A DNA stretch of 64,000 bases from Aquanectria penicillioides (GCA_003415625.1 PYIU01000002.1:7316001-7380000), one strand, 5' to 3'. Shown: positions 22,470-34,284, numbered from the stretch's first letter. Notes: generated by a model not told the origin, from the letters alone. Numbers and translations: made by a program.

Positions 22470-24430
22470 GGCAAGAGACCAAGGCCAAGCTTCAAGGCCA
22501 CCATCAGAGCAAGATCAGATCAGATCAGGTCAAACCAGGTGAAACTGTAGCAGCAGCAGCAGAAGCAGAAGCAGAAGCAAAAGCAGAAGCAGAAGCAGAA
22601 GCAGAAGCAGAAGCAGCAGGGTTTCTTCCGACCGGTGCAACGCGGGCGGCAGCTGTGGGGTGAGTTTGAGCAGCAAAAACAGACTCCGTGAGACTTCAAA
22701 GTTGCGCGTGTGCGTGTGCTCGCGTCGATGCGAGAGCGGAGAGTGGGGTATGTCCAGTTTGCAGTGAGGGGATTGATTTGGCTCAAGCCCAAGTCTGTCT
22801 GTGGTAGGTAACGTTAAGTGGGCGCTTTGTCTCTGGGCTTTGCCGCCATTGCGTCAGCTAAATATAAGCATCCTTAGCTCGGCTATGAAATTCGCCAAAG
22901 GCCAGAGCTAGACGTTGCGCCGCTGTGCGAAGCCGATAGTCGTCACCTTTTTCCTTGCTCCTCGGGTATTAGTATTGGCGGCATGTCACGGCATTGGGCT
23001 GGTGATGCCGTTGGTTGGCTGTTTGGTTCTGGTCATGCATCATATCATCCGCCTCTGCCATTGATCTGATGGCTCTGGAATCATGACGATTTGGCAAAGA
23101 ATAGGTTCCATCTCCCCTGCTTTCTCGTCTGCTACCCTGAGACAAGCATCAAACAGTCCCTTTTACACAATTCGATCAAAGAAAATCTCTTCCTCTTCTT
23201 CTTTTTAATACGTAATCCCGCTCCAGTTTTCGTATTGAACCCCAACTTACACACAGCCCTGCCGCATCGTGATTGAATTCGTCCTTGCAGCCACGGCCCA
23301 CCACTCAACAACCAGCCCTTTGAGAGCGAGCCAACACGGCTTCCTCACTTGCTAAGTTATATCAATCACCCCTTCGTCTGTGCCATTTGCGAGACCTGAA
23401 CCATCCGTGACACAAGCCACCGGAGTGAGGGTGGCCACGTCTGCTCCAATACGCGGCCGGCCATGGTGACCAAACACGGACAAGGATGGTAAAAGATGGA
23501 CAGAATTGGAGAAGTCTCCACGCATAAATACCAAGTGGCAAAGACCTGTTCCGGCCTCGTTCGTCCCGGCCTCCTCATTATAAATCTCCGTCTGGCCCTG
23601 ACACGACTCCGTGGATGGACTTATACCCGGTGGCGCACTAGCTGCATATCCACTTACGAGCAGTGAACCAATAGGATCAGGATTACCCGCCTCAAGGATG
23701 TGAAGGATGTGGCCCTCCGCAGCACTCATTGCCTCCGTGCCGCCAAACTGCGTTGAGAGGATGCGAGGGATGCGAGCTCCGCGTATTCTGCTGGCTCGGG
23801 ACTTGTCCACGGGTGTTTCTTCGGCTGCGTCTACGGCTGTCCTTGCCAAAGAAGGCTTCGGTCATGAAACCAACCATTGCACTGTTCCAGATCGAGCTGT
23901 GCAGTCCCCATGTGGCAATCTGCCTACGCCCATGAACGAACGGTTTGAGATGCAGCCGCCTCGATTTCAGCTCCTCGACGCATCCACGTGGTTCAAGACG
24001 TGAGGGTGCGCCGACAACTCCAATAACATCCAATCGCTTCCTACGCGTTTCCCTGCAAAACAAGGGTTTCGTCCGTGTCACATCGCCGACTTGCACAGCT
24101 TAGCAACCTCGAAGACGATCGATTTTCGAAAAGCCATCACTCGATCTCCCCGGAATACAAAGCAAAGTCTGGGGTACACGAGATTCAATCTCAACTCTCC
24201 TTCAAGTTCAATCATACCATGCAAGGCTAAGTTTAAACAAGCACACAAAATGACATCAACGCATCACCAAATCTCTCGAACTGGGGTTCCGGCACTTGTT
24301 CCGTCGTTGTGCAGTGGATCCTTGCAACTATCCATCCACTTCCCACCCTGTGGTCCCTCACAAGAACCAATAATGAACCCTTACGTACATTCTCGCCTTC
24401 AAATTGTCCGGAGGAAGCCTGCTCGGTGAT
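22470..24430. other. Promoter of the regulator and unassigned stretch
   Basis: The first part is the leader of the Zn2Cys6 gene with a microsatellite. Between 23352 and 24096 two overlapping minus-strand frames (165 and 134 codons) could be a small protein or a relic; they contain no recognised motif and no convincing splice, so no gene is called. The rest holds nothing recognisable. Confidence 0.4.
22549..22619. repeat. AGAAGC microsatellite
   Basis: About 70 bp of near-perfect AGAAGC/AGC units starting with four AGC and ending with AGCAGC, with one AAAAGC interruption. It lies about 80 bp upstream of the regulator start codon, probably in its 5' leader. It creates a spurious Cys-Phe repeat frame on the minus strand. 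Confidence 0.9.
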
Positions 24431-26165
24431 TTAGGATTCATACGCCGAGGCCATGGAGTGTTTACGCCACCCTGAACCCTTCCACTGAAGCAGCATGGTC
24501 GGCAACATGGAGGCTCCTACAATCATTCCTGTGGCCACTCCCGCACTGGGCGAAAGGCCAGCCTTGCTCAGCAACTGTGGGAACCTGTATCATAGTTAGC
24601 ACATTGAACCACTATTGGATGATCTCCCTCGATCCACTGCAAACTCACCAGAAAGGACCAATAAAGCCCCATGTCTGACGAACAAGAGTGATAAATACCC
24701 CGATGCCCGCAGCGTCCGGGCGGTAGCAATCAACCGCGTAGGTCATCATGACAGTCGTCACGATTTGGTTTCCGGCACCAGCAATCGCCGCCCCCACAAT
24801 AGGGGTTGCGTTCCATTTGTCAGAGGCTCGGTCTGTCTGCACCAAGAACACAACCACGCCGCAGATGGTCAACAGATAACCCAGGTAACTGACCCATAAG
24901 CGAAACTCGGGCCTGGGAGAAATGCCGCGACGTTGTCGCAGCCACATCCATCGGTCCGATAGGATTCCGCCTATCTGCTCGCCGACCAGGGTGCCAACGA
25001 TGGGGCCGATGTTCTGAAGCCCAACCTGTTGAGTGTTGAAACCGAACTTCTCGGGGTACAGCTGCGGGATCTCGATTGTAATCACGATGCTACCCCACAG
25101 AAATACCATTGCGTGTGCAATGGCCGGGATAATGACGCAGCTTCGGGCAATGAAGAGCAGAGGGCTGAAAAAGTCCTTGGCTGTCAAAGGGGTAGGATCA
25201 ATGCGGCGGAACCCAAGGTAGCGCTGACGAGCCGACAGCGACTTCTTCCCAACCTGGCTCTCAGACTTTACATAACGCGTCTCGAGGCCGAAGAAGAAGT
25301 ACAGGATAAACTGCACACCGTTTGTCTAAGAAGCATGATTAGCGCATTGGTCTTGTAAATGGTACAAGAGAACCCATGTGTATGGATACTCACAAGAGCA
25401 AGAGTCCAGTAAATCCATCGGTACCCAACTCTCATGGCCACAAACCCAAAGATCAGCGGAGCAATGGGGACTCCCAATGTCACCATGGCAGTCCAGATGC
25501 CCATGTATCGCGCTCTCTGGTTGCTGAAGAAGGTCTCAGAGACCACTGCACTTCCAATAGATGCAGCTGGGCTGATGAAGAAGGCAGTGAGGGCACGGCA
25601 GAACCCCATGGTACCATAGGAATGGCAGAGACCACAGCCGACGTTGCAAATAGCACTACAAGCCAAAGACATTAGGAATATTGGGCGGCGACCGTACACG
25701 TTGGATAGGGGCCTCCAGAGCAGAGGAGCCCATCCAATGATGGCAATCACAAGTGATGTGAGGTAGGTGGTTCGCTGCACACTGACGTGTAAGTCCTCTG
25801 CGATATCAATATAGGCCGATTGGATCGCCGCTGCTGTAAACGTGGCCATCATGGCGTGAAAAGCGATGAGGGTCAGATTGATTATTTTCTGCATCCATAT
25901 TTAATACAGTCTCGACAATATATGGCAGTATGAGATTACCTTGCGGTTGGGCCAGTTCAGAGGATCTTGATCGTCCATACTGGGCAACGGCTCCAAGTCC
26001 ACAGTTCCATGGCGTTCAAGGAGGAAAGACCTATGGGCGGCAGAGAGCGAGTCATCCTTGGCCTAAAATTAGGTTAGCATCATGTTATTTGTCTTCATAC
26101 TCAATCTTGGTGTCACTGACCCCGTTCTCGACGTATTGCTCCTCCGGTTTATCCATGGTAGCCAT
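24431..26165 (-). CDS. MFS carrier, drug:H+ antiporter-1 type
   Basis: Five exons (26165-26121, 26062-25940, 25888-25394, 25325-24649, 24584-24431) give 497 residues. After a short N-terminal tail with MDDQDPLNWPNRK (the DPxNWP signature before helix 1 of this family) come about twelve hydrophobic segments. The loop 2-3 motif is present as PLSNVYGRRPIF, and the helix 5 region reads GPPA-like as FFISPAASIGSAVVSETFF. A central loop with charged residues (RYVKSESQVGKKSLSAR) separates the two halves. Such carriers export or import small organic molecules across the plasma membrane. Its position next to the regulator and flavoprotein suggests uptake or export of the aromatic substrate, but that is inference. 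Confidence 0.88.
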
Positions 26166-27522
26166 GTTTGCGTCGTTTGCGTTCAAGTATGATGCTGAGA
26201 TGGCTGGAGCAGGTTCGACGGCTCGGTCCCCTTTTTAACAAGAGTAACGGCCCTGTCTCCCCGGAACTTCCCCAGGGCCACTGCCCATTACCCGGATAGA
26301 TATCCCGTGGCCCACTGTGGATACTGGAGGAGTTGCGGAGAAGCGGGTCGTCAAGATCTTACAAAGGTCGCACGCCTTCTTCCGCGCTCAGTCTCGATGA
26401 TGCCAGATGGATCGTATGAGTCTCTTTATTTGAATTTTTGGTTGAAGTCAGTATTGATCTGTTCGTTATACTCACCTAACCATCCTCCCTCCGCGTCGTG
26501 TGGTCTGCCATCAGACTCATCCTATTCGCCATCTCCTTCGACAGAGGCGAGTGCAATCTTGACCTGGGCGCACGTTGGCAATTACGCATTGATAGACTCC
26601 ACAATCTACCTTTCCTATGGTTTACAGGGTTGTAGATATCAGATGGCATCGGCGTACGGGCTATCTCCGAAAGGTTGGGGCTCAACTACAAACCTTGTTG
26701 ATTGGCTTGGCCTCCTCGAGATCGGAAAGCACGGCACGTAGCGGCAGAGATTGGCTCTCTGTCGCAATGGGGCGTCGACTTGATACACCGGAATACCCTC
26801 CGTTGTATGGACGGATCTCATCTCCGGATGGGGCTGAAGCCTGGGAGCCCTGCGGAGGTACGTCGCCATTACATCGACTATCCACCGTGCCAACCCTGTT
26901 TTTTGGCCGCTACATCCGAGCTGTTATATCTCAATGGCACTTCTGGTAGAATAAACTGCACTTCCACCAAGCGTCATTGTGATCTGTATCGCGAATCCTG
27001 CCAATCCAACCCCTGACTGTGTTGGGGTTCCCGCTTCCCCGTTTCCCCGCATCTCCATTTCTCCGCATATCATGTAATAGCACCAGAAACCCAACGCAGC
27101 CTACACGGTGGGTCATATAGAAGGGCGTTACGCTGGAGTTGTAGACGGGGCCCTCATGTAAGGAATCAGGTGCCCTGCTACCTTAGGCTACACTTATAGA
27201 AGTGGTGATAGAAACTCTAACCCCGTTATTGGCGTCACAACCACCCTTGCTGATACTCCTACAGCCAGGTTCAGCATATCATCAGTGCTAATACTCGCGA
27301 CTGCCCCTGAGTCAGCGGTATGGGCATGGCAGTAAGGCTCAGGGTTGGTTAAAGGTGTCTTTTCAATTGGAATCCGGTTTAATACAAGCAGTTCTCTGAC
27401 CATGTCCAGACACTTTACTGCCTTGGCTTATTTTCCCAGCTCTGTGTGAAATCTTACGAGTTTCGTTCTGCTCATGAAAATGCTACCCTATTTACATTCA
27501 AAACACGAACCGCATAATTGCA
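26166..27522. other. Intergenic between MFS and homoaconitase
   Basis: Several overlapping frames on both strands near 26307-27016, none with a recognised domain. Treated as non-coding. Confidence 0.45.
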
Positions 27523-30351
27523 CTAAGCACCAATCTCAGCCTTGACCCAATTCTCAAGACCGCCACGGGTAATGATTTCTTGCACATTAGGGGGCAGCTC
27601 GCCAACCTTCTGTTCCCAGGTGGAGCCGTCCTTCTCGGTAATGACAACCTTGGAGCGGCGAAGGTCCCAGACTAGTTTCCAGCCGGTGCGACGAGTTGCG
27701 GGCTTCTCAGCATCGTCCTTATAGAATTCTCGAAGGCGTGTGACAAGCCGGGGCACTTCAACGCCCATAAGAGCATTGTTGATACTGTTGCGGCTAAAGA
27801 TGTTGCCGAAACTACCCGAAACAACAAGAGGGATTCCCTTGGCAAGGATGGAAGTAGCAGCCTGTTTACCAGTTAGTCGAAGTTTCGGCTATCGGGGCAT
27901 GAATGTCCGAACCTGTTCCCGAGATGAGCCACACCCGAAATTATAGCCCGCAACGACAATATCGCCAGCTTTAGCAATAGAACCGAATTTTACATCATAG
28001 TTCTCCATACAGACCTCGGCCATTTTCTCCTTGGACAGGTCATCCTGGTAAGTATACTTGCCTGCTCGGGGTTAGTACAGGATTAAGTTATCAAACCCAA
28101 AAATCACTCACCAGGGTAAACACCATCGGTCGAGATATTATCAGCATCACAAAAAACAATTTCGCCTTCAATCTTCTCAGGAAATCCGGGGAGGATATCG
28201 GTCAAAGTTTCATCCTCAGCTGCAACGGCAGAAACGGTCGAGCCAGATTGCTCACCAGCTCCCTCAGCCGCAGCAATTAAACTCTCGGCCTGGTTAATAA
28301 GCTGGTCAAGGGCGTCTTCAATGGCTAAGGCCTTGTCATTGACATAGTCACCGCTGCCCTCGCCAATAATAACCTTCTCAACACCCTCAGGCTTCTGATA
28401 CCAGCCAGGGCCGGCGATCTTACCCTGAAGAGCACTAGCAGCAACAACTTCAGGGCTTGCAAGATAAGACAGTGCCTAGAGCGTAATTAGCTACTACCCC
28501 ATTGCTTAAACTAGATATGACCCTAACCTTTGGTGAGCCCATTCTGCCCTTATAGTTACGGTTACTAGCCGAAATACTTCAATCGTTGTTAGCTCAAGAA
28601 TTATTTAACAGACATTAGTAAACATACCCAGTCTCGCCTTCTTCAAGAAGACCCTAAAATCTCCTATATTAGCAATTCTCTTCCTTAGTTTGTTTAGATG
28701 AGTGACTAACCTTCCCAAGCCCAATACAGGCAGCACAGCCGGGTTCAAGTTCTTCAGCACCAGCATCAAGCAGAACTTTCCAATCACCAGCCTCATCGGA
28801 AGTCTTCATTTCAGCAAGAGATGCCGCAGCCATATATAATTTAACACCAGGAGCAATCTTAGCAGGCACGCCATCCTTGCTAGCCTCGCGGAAAACTTGT
28901 GCAGCTCTAGCAAAATCTGAACTTCGGCCATTCGTGCAGGACAAAAGATAACATTTGTCAACAGGGATATTCTGGGTCTCAAGCTGGCTAACAGGATTGG
29001 CGATCTTGACAGAATTAGGACCCGCAACAAAGGGGGAGAGAGTCGACAGATTCATGTAAAGCTCTTTGGCATAGACAGCACCAGGGTCAGCGACTAGCCT
29101 ATTCCCGATAAGCTCATCAATCCGCTTATGGTTTATACGGTCCTTGTTAGGGCCATCAAACATGGCTTCATTGGTAGCCTTGGCACGATAATAGGAGATG
29201 AGCATCTCATCAACAGGGAATAATCCTAGGCGAAACATTAGCAACTACTCAGTCCAGGGATGTTTTCTTCTTCCTGAAGACGGCTTACCGCTCAAGGCTC
29301 CCCACTCAGTAGTCATGTTGGCAATGGTGAGACGGTCGTCTAGTACAAAGTTAGCAATTATTAGATGTTGGTGTAAGAAGTCAATCCCAGTCATTCTTAC
29401 CAATCGGGATGCTTTCGGCACCGGCAAATTCAATGCAATGGTTGAGTACCTCATCGTTTCCATACAATGAAGCTAACGCAATCTAGAAAAATTAGATGTC
29501 TTCTTTCAAAAGTACCTGCAATGCTTACAATTACGTCCTTGCCTCCAACACCAGGAGGGAGGATGCCAGTGAAAGTGACCTTGGCAACAGGAGGTATTTG
29601 AAGCCATGTGCGACCGGTACTCCAGATACTAGCGGCATCTGTTCTGACAACTGGCTACAGCCTGTTTAGTACTCAATTCCTTATAAATAGGAGTTCTCAA
29701 CCAACTGTTCCTCTGCAGTCAAAGTTAGAAGCAAGTCGTTGGAGACGAGGATATGGAGGCCACGAACAAGCAAGATAGGCCTCCGTACATATTGGAATGA
29801 CTGTCACTAGCAACAGTGACAGTTTGAGGCCAAGCAAAACCACATTCCGACATGATTTGATGCCCAATGCCCTGTCCCGCGCCTCTGAAGTACACACCAT
29901 GTTCTTTGGCGTAGTCTTCAATTTCGCGGTACTTGCGGGCATTGTTTGGATTTTGAATATCATGGTCAATGGTGAAGACGAGCTGATTGTTGTCATGGAT
30001 TTTCGTGGCTCCAATGTCTCTCATCTTATTCATAACGGCACGAGTGTTATCATGAGTCATACATTTATGAGGAGCAAGTGTGATATAGTCCCCGGACTTG
30101 ATCTTTTTTCCCTCGGCGAGGCCAACCGCGTAAAGCTGAAAGATCTTCTCGGTGAGCGTCTGTGGGCTGCCCGGAGCGGCGGGCTTCTGTGCGGAGCGGA
30201 GGAGGTCGGCGGCATTGGGAGTGTTCTCGAGCTGCGAATGGAAGGCCTGCGGTCGCGAGCTGGTCGAGGAGTACGCGCGGAACCGGGATACGGCTACGGG
30301 GAGCGATCGGGAGCGAGCAATTGAGATCTGGGACTGGGACTGCAGCCGCAC
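27523..30351 (-). CDS. lysF: Homoaconitase, mitochondrial (lysine biosynthesis)
   Basis: Eleven exons can be read: 30351-29768, 29712-29702 (only 11 nt), 29650-29529, 29482-29401, 29339-29289, 29225-28711, 28653-28628, 28576-28528, 28475-28112, 28061-27913, 27861-27523; they keep frame and give about 763 residues. An Arg/Ser-rich presequence suggests mitochondrial import. Landmarks are [41 protein letters not shown], the Fe-S cysteines in [12 protein letters not shown] and [16 protein letters not shown], and [14 protein letters not shown] in the swivel domain. The enzyme converts cis-homoaconitate to homoisocitrate in the alpha-aminoadipate pathway. The first codon is a problem: the frame opens with GTG at 30351 and meets a stop at 30376-30378 without an ATG, so the true start needs an upstream spliced exon or a non-AUG codon. 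Confidence 0.9.
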
Positions 30352-31139
30352 GACGGCGACAGCAGCGGCTCTGCGCTACACACGGACATTTATATGTAAG
30401 TCAGGCTTCTTGGGAAAAGACACATGAGCGACTCGGATGAAAGCCGTGTGTCAATATATAAAGGGAGTAGCATACAAGCGCAGCCATGACGGGCAATGTG
30501 GTCAGGCTGGAGAGTCCACGTTGGATGTGTCGATATGACCAACGTAGAGCTTCAAATTTCGCCTGCAAATGCCGGCCTCGGAGTGACTTTGGGAAAAATA
30601 AAAAAGCACTATGCTGTGGGGAAGCAGCGTAATACAGAGTCCATGATTGGCCAGTCATCAAGTCGTAGTCTAGAAAAGCTCACCGCCTGCCTAAGGCGTA
30701 CTAGTGCAGTAAGGTACGCCTGACTTGTACTCCAGCTAGGACACGAGAATCGTCATGTCATTATTATTTACACAATATTCTTTATGGTTACATAGGCTAT
30801 TGAAGGCTCCGATGAATACTCCAACATGAATTTAAAAATCAAGACGGAAATTTCCAAAAGAAAATGCTGCAACCGCAGTGGCCGGACCCTGAGTGCCCAG
30901 TCACTCGGATCCATGCTGCAAGACAGACTCTACTAGTCAAGTTGTGAACGGCATCTGACTGGTAAGCATTCAAGACTATAACGGGAATCAGGAAGGTTCA
31001 AGCAAACACAGCCCCACAGGTGTCAAGATGGCAGCTGAGAAAGCTCCGGTACGCCGGTTGCCTCAGCATGATGCAGGCCGAGGTAGTCGTGGCCAAAAAA
31101 AAAAACGGCATCACACGGATCGCGCTCACAACTCCAGTC
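30352..31139. other. Intergenic upstream of homoaconitase
   Basis: Presumed promoter region of the homoaconitase gene; may contain a short first coding exon for it. Nothing else recognised. Confidence 0.4.
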
Positions 31140-32268
31140 ATGTCGATAGCAACTATGACTTCAGATCCATTCATCGTCGAGGCATTCGCCTACCTCGTCA
31201 TCTGTGTTGCCATCATTTCCCTTCAAACAGTCTGCCGCGTAAAGCAGGTTGGATTTCGTGGGTTCGAGGCCGATGACTACCTCGTGCTGCTCGTCGCCAT
31301 CTAGCGGTACGGGAAGCTCCGGATGATGATCAGAGAATTGTGCTGACCCATTTCTTTTTCCAGCCTCGCTGGCTATAAAATCCGAATTTACGTCGGATTC
31401 TTTGGCATTGTTGCTTCATACATTGCTTGCGTGTTGCATTCTTTTCAGCTGTCGGCCGATGCACAGGATGTGGCAAATCAATCCATATCCAAGAAGTACG
31501 TGTTAAACAATAAATCAAAGGTTTTACACTTTCTTGGAAAGATGGAGTACTGACATCACTTTCTTTGCCCAAGATCTTTGCGAACCAGCCATCAGTCGCC
31601 TAAATGCGTAGGTTTCTATGGTCCTCAACGTTGCCACCGATCTTCACCTACTCTTCATTCCTCTTCCTATGCTTTGGGAGCCCAAATTCCAAAAGCAAAG
31701 CGAATCGGCCTTACCATCCTCTTCTCCAGAGGAATTTCCATCATTGCGGCTGGCTTTCTTTGATGCATCTCAATCCTTGGGGTAAGAGTATTCACAGAGC
31801 AGCTTTGTATCTCTCTCCTCGCGATTGCATGCTAATCAGCCGGTCCAAATGCAGAACAGTACTACAGGCCCAAAAGGAGCCACGTGGGCTATGTGAGAGT
31901 CGTTCGTTGCAGTCGTAATGTCCAATTTACATATGAACTAGGCCTATCTAAGGCAGAAATTACGACCTCATCTCAGCTCCCTCCTCTCATCGAGAAAATC
32001 TCGCACGACGAATAATAGCCGACGTAGTGGTCCAGGACCAGGAAGCATTCTTTTGAGCGAACATGGTGAAAATACAACCTGGCAGAATCAAAACAAGCCC
32101 GGCACACAAATTGATACTAGGACATCGAGAAACGAAATCTTCATCCACGCTGGGGATGCCAGTTCAGATGAAATAAAAGAGGTACCGAGAGCAACTTGTA
32201 TAGAGCACATATTTGAGACTGAAGTTTGTGAAAAAGTAACATGGACAAATTATTTAATTAGAAATTAA
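31140..32268 (+). pseudogene. SAT4/rhodopsin-domain membrane protein relic
   Basis: Pieces of a fungal seven-helix protein of the SAT4 (rhodopsin-domain) type are read in changing frames: SDPFIVEAFAYLVICVAIIS then FRGFEADDYLVLL (the conserved ADDY segment), IRIYVGFFGIVASYIACVLH, VLNVATDLHLLFIPLPMLW, IPKAKRIGLTILFSRGI, and a polar C-terminal tail to a stop at 32268. Stops and frameshifts (for example near 31300 and 31678, inside PMLWGAQIPKAK) separate them, and no splice choice restores one frame. The family is found in fungal plasma membranes and function is mostly unknown. Confidence 0.65.
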
Positions 32269-32311
32269 ACTCTAGAGTTGTTCTATTCAAACCATGTCAG
32301 ATGCTAGAATG

Positions 32312-32758
32312 CTATTCCTTACCTTCAGCCTTCTCACTTTCTTCCTCAGCAAGCACCTTCAACATTGCCACCGCTTCCTCCTCTCGACCCTCGGGAACGA
32401 ACAAATGGTCGTGATAAAAGCCGCTCACAGGATTAACGCCCATCTCTTTCGTGGCTAATCTTGTCGCAATAACTGCCATGAATCCCACTGCTTCCAAGCT
32501 CGAGTGGACGTTCAAGGTGATCATTTTCGAGGGGAAAGAGTACTCAAGTCCACGTTCAATTGCGCAGTCGCGTGTTACGATGATGGTAACTCCCTCTGAT
32601 TCACGGAAGATCATTTGGATATCCGACAGAGGCGGAAGCGTAGCAGTCAGTGGTAGAGTGACGAAGACGTAGGTGGATGGGTGCAGAGTTGTAGTGAGAG
32701 TGGCCAAAAGCTTAGAGAGTGAGGTTTCGCCTCCAGCGAGTGTAGAAGTGGTTGCCAT
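32312..32758 (-). CDS. ACT-domain protein (ACT_3/DUF2241-like)
   Basis: An intronless frame of 148 residues from MATTSTLAGGETSLSKLLATL to EEESEKAEGKE. The N-terminal half has the pattern of the small ACT_3 proteins (TYVFVTLPLTATLPPLSDIQMIFRE), the second half has MITLNVHSSLEAVGFMAVIATRLA and GFYHDHLFVPEGREEEAV, as in that family. ACT folds bind amino acids; the function of these stand-alone fungal proteins is not established. An in-frame Met 15 codons upstream (32803) gives an N-terminus unlike the family. The gene looks intact and has an inverted telomere-like repeat about 150 bp upstream of its start. Confidence 0.8.
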   Translation of the reverse strand: MATTSTLAGGETSLSKLLATLTTTLHPSTYVFVTLPLTATLPPLSDIQMIFRESEGVTIIVTRDCAIERGLEYSFPSKMITLNVHSSLEAVGFMAVIATRLATKEMGVNPVSGFYHDHLFVPEGREEEAVAMLKVLAEEESEKAEGKE

Positions 32759-32903
32759 GATAATTTTGCCCAACCTTTTGGGTGAAGGGTTGTTTTGGAA
32801 CAAATTAGCACTAGAATTAGAATGAGTTATGACTTCAGCGCGATTGCCGTTACGAGAGCCCAGGATTGCAGGATGGCTTCTATTGACGGCGAGAAAAGTT
32901 GGT

Positions 32904-32921
32904 GGTTAGGGTAAACCCTAA
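32904..32921. promoter_or_regulatory. Inverted telobox pair GTTAGGGT-AA-ACCCTAAC
   Basis: Two perfect 8-bp inverted arms with a 2-bp spacer containing the telomere-like TTAGGG and CCCTAA cores, about 150 bp upstream of the ACT-domain gene start. Telobox elements in fungal promoters are bound by Myb-type telobox proteins; function here is inferred. Confidence 0.45.
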
Positions 32922-34284
32922 CGCGGCCTCCGCTAGGCCATACTACATTTAAGAAAATCCAGATGATGACTAGCGATATATATGCTTAGACCGACTAATT
33001 GAAAAAGTATTATAAGTTTCTGAGTTGACAACTCTAGATAAACGGGCACTATCCTATCAATAATACGACTAAAAACCTCGTTTGAGACCCAAACATATTG
33101 ACTGAAACATGTCGCAGACATAACTACTAACGACCATGGTGGGGCCTCTGGTTTGATAGCCAGGGGCAGTAAAATCATAACAGGGGCCCCAAAATGGCAT
33201 CGAAATCTCGGCAAGATGGCCGTCCATGGAAGACCGCCTAGAGTAATGAGCCCATTCAAGTCACTTGGCCCTAAGAGTTCTCATAAAATCATCTGTTCCC
33301 AACAAGAATGCAATGGGTTTTGACCTCTTTTTGCGGAGAAATACTTTTACATGGGTAGTTCTGGGGGCTTCTTCTCGTGGAATCCTGGGTTCACCAGGTC
33401 TCATTGCTTCAATTCACCAAACCCTCCAGTCCGCATTAGCGTACACTAGATATGAACGAATATCCCCATTCGCCAAGAAGATGGGCCAGGTGACAGCGCG
33501 CCTCTACCTAACGGGTTCTGAGCAGCAGACTCCATGTCTCATATCATTCCACATAGCGGCGCATGAATCCAGTAACTCGCCTGACGACGAGAAATTGCCC
33601 TGCATAAACAACGTCGTCGGAGCACCTCAAGGGATATTCAACATTGGAGCTGATCCAGATTTCCAGATGCAGACATTGTTACAGTTTTGAGCATTGAAAG
33701 TGAGGGGTGCAGTGAGGATAAGCCGTTGGCGGCCTCTGCCAAGACGATGTCCAGATGCTCAACCAATGGCACGGATGCTGCATGACTTCTGGGCTCTGCC
33801 CAACATGATAAACACGACAGGGATGCCCTCAAATTCGGTAAAACCAAGCGCTGGGGCTTCAATCCTTCAAATTGTGCCACAATTGTGTCAGGCACGTTCA
33901 ACTAGAAAACTGCCGGAAGACTTGGACTACCAGGGGAGAACAGCTGCGCCTTTGCCAACGGTCCGACGCGAATAGGGAGACCTAATAACGATGGAGAAAG
34001 ACGAGCTTCCTAATCCCTGCTTTCATCCGAATCCATCATAACATTGGCATCGGTTGGTTCTTTTTCCGGCAAAAAGGCAACTCCAGCACAGCCCCGCCAT
34101 GGGCTGTGCAGAGAGCTTGATAGCTTGGCGTAGCCATGGCGTCGCTCATCATTGATCGATTGGGGATAGATATCGCTTGAAGGATCCTCATCACGAACGT
34201 TAAATTTAACCTCATTGTTCAATCTCGACCTCCAGTCCTAAAACAACGTCCTGTCCACATATCACTATCCACGTTCCAGTTCCG
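32922..34284. other. Unassigned stretch, possible relic
   Basis: Minus-strand frames around 33638-33990 read like degraded protein sequence (for example PDTIVAQFEGLKPQRLVLPN) with stops and frame changes, but no family was recognised. A plus-strand frame at 33265-33690 (141 codons) overlaps it and has no motif. No gene is called. Confidence 0.35.

Noticed and set aside
22520..22792. 90-codon minus-strand frame with a Cys-Phe repeat
   Set aside because: It is only the translation of the AGAAGC microsatellite and overlaps the leader of a real gene.
26307..27016. Overlapping plus and minus frames of 60-144 codons
   Set aside because: No motif, no consistent splice pattern, mutual overlap on both strands.
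33265..33690. 141-codon plus-strand frame
   Set aside because: No recognisable domain, and the opposite strand reads like decayed protein; could not be supported as a gene.
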